Of a DNA stretch of 64,000 bases, positions 63,501 to 64,000 are shown one piece after another; positions within the stretch are counted from its first letter, which is position 1; every line of letters starts with the position of its first letter. The notes under the pieces were generated by a model. It ran no database searches. It was given only the letters and a program-made list of their open reading frames with translations, and had not been told where the DNA came from. Both the position numbers and the translations under genes were made by a program. The DNA comes from JACJYE01 sp964432875 (lineage in GTDB: Bacteria > Bacteroidota > Bacteroidia > Chitinophagales > Saprospiraceae). The stretch covers positions 1-64,000 of the forward strand of contig CAYSPJ010000014.1 in the NCBI GenBank assembly GCA_964432875.1, read 5' to 3'.

Positions 63501-64000
63501 ATGACTATGTCACACCAGCCATACCAAGCTACCCTCGCCTATGCCCAGGAACAAGACCGCAACGATCCTTTGCAGCCTTGGCGGGAACAGTTTTATTTGC
63601 CGCAGCACAAAGGTAAGAATTGCCTGTATTTCTGCGGCAATTCGCTGGGCTTGCAGCCCAAGCGCACCGAAAAAGCGCTGCTGGCCGAATTGGAGCACTG
63701 GCGCGAGCACGGCGTAGAAGGCCACTTCCGCGGCGAGCAGCCCTGGATGCACTACCACAAATTTCTGCAGCCCCAGGCCGCTCAGATCGTCGGTGCCCAA
63801 GCGGAAGAAGTGGTGGTGATGAACACCCTCACCGCCAACCTGCACCTGATGATGGTCAGCTTTTACCGCCCTACCCCCCAGCGCTACAAAATCATCATGG
63901 AAGCCAGCGCCTTCCCCTCCGATCAGTATGCTCTGGAGAGCCAGGCGCGCTGGCACGGCTTCGCGCCAGAGGATGCCATCGTGGAGGTAGCGCCCCGCCC
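63501..64000 (+). CDS. kynU: Kynureninase (truncated by window end)
   Basis: The first 166 codons of a PLP enzyme that cleaves kynurenine to anthranilate, or 3-hydroxykynurenine to 3-hydroxyanthranilate. The start is the ATG at 63501 (MTMSHQPYQATLAY), with another ATG two codons later. The diagnostic YFCGNSLGLQP appears near residue 43, and VVVMNTLTANLHLMM follows. The PLP lysine lies beyond the window. With nadC it points to tryptophan-derived NAD synthesis. Confidence 0.92.
   Translation, partial: MTMSHQPYQATLAYAQEQDRNDPLQPWREQFYLPQHKGKNCLYFCGNSLGLQPKRTEKALLAELEHWREHGVEGHFRGEQPWMHYHKFLQPQAAQIVGAQAEEVVVMNTLTANLHLMMVSFYRPTPQRYKIIMEASAFPSDQYALESQARWHGFAPEDAIVEVAPR

Noticed and set aside
1..64000. 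tRNA, rRNA, insertion sequences, prophage, defence or biosynthetic clusters
   Set aside because: None was recognised by reading the sequence. tRNA and covariance searches were not possible, so small RNA genes could be missed.

Overview
The window looks like a chromosomal segment of a Bacteroidota bacterium, most likely of the Saprospiria (Lewinella/Haliscomenobacter-like) branch. The reasons are: very large secreted proteins ending in gliding-motility-associated (type IX secretion, T9SS type B) C-terminal domains; an FG-GAP protein with a T9SS type A-like tail; DUF4292 and DUF7033 families; the acpP-fabF-rnc order; and Bacteroidota promoters of the form TTG-N17..23-TAnnTTTG instead of -35/-10 boxes. 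There are few Shine-Dalgarno sites. No rRNA, tRNA, insertion sequence, prophage or CRISPR array was recognised.

Layout. 0-8.1 kb is a seven-gene leftward operon: sugar nucleotidyltransferase, TPR protein, DUF4292 lipoprotein, EnvC-like protein, HflX, M29 aminopeptidase and an unknown. 8.2-9.8 kb holds pyruvate kinase. 10-15.9 kb reads rightward: acpP, fabF, rnc, a SWIM zinc-finger gene, a small acidic unknown, a DksA/TraR-like gene and lspA. 16-17.9 kb reads leftward: two ArsR-like regulators and tsaB. 18.1-23.3 kb holds prfA, a rhodanese lipoprotein (opposite strand) and mfd. 23.3-27.9 kb holds a cyclase-TPR fusion, tryptophanase and an NdpA-like gene, bounded by two heptanucleotide repeat arrays. 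27.9-36.3 kb is a leftward cluster: an FG-GAP T9SS protein, an 1822-residue repeat protein and a Cys-cluster protein. 36.6-41.4 kb holds an Lhr-like helicase, nadC and pyrD. 41.7-44 kb is a two-component system. 44.7-51.6 kb holds a second giant repeat protein, split by an assembly gap. 51.7-57.2 kb holds lipA, an outer-membrane-like protein, a DUF7033 deacetylase, upp and a lipoprotein. 57.3-64 kb holds an atypical response regulator, a SET-domain protein, an AstE/aspartoacylase-like protein, a LuxR-type two-component pair, a metal-binding domain protein and the start of kynU.

How the genes work together. Most single genes are housekeeping: fatty acid synthesis, translation termination, tRNA modification, repair, pyrimidine and NAD synthesis, lipoylation. 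kynU and nadC fit tryptophan-to-NAD synthesis, while tnaA offers a competing route from tryptophan to indole. The accessory content is cell-surface: two giant proteins made of 51-53 residue repeats ending in a GCDS motif, one in an apparent operon with an FG-GAP protein.

The observations I consider most worth checking are: (1) the 100-N gap in the second giant gene is flanked by an identical 55-nt sequence, and collapsing it restores a single frame of 2236 codons; (2) two in-register 7-bp arrays between convergent genes, each of which supplies a stop codon to a flanking gene; (3) a response regulator with serine at the phosphoacceptor position; (4) an apparently leaderless mfd mRNA and other very short leaders; (5) a possible ~100-nt sRNA upstream of pyrD. 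I did not find a clear-cut new defence or biosynthetic system.
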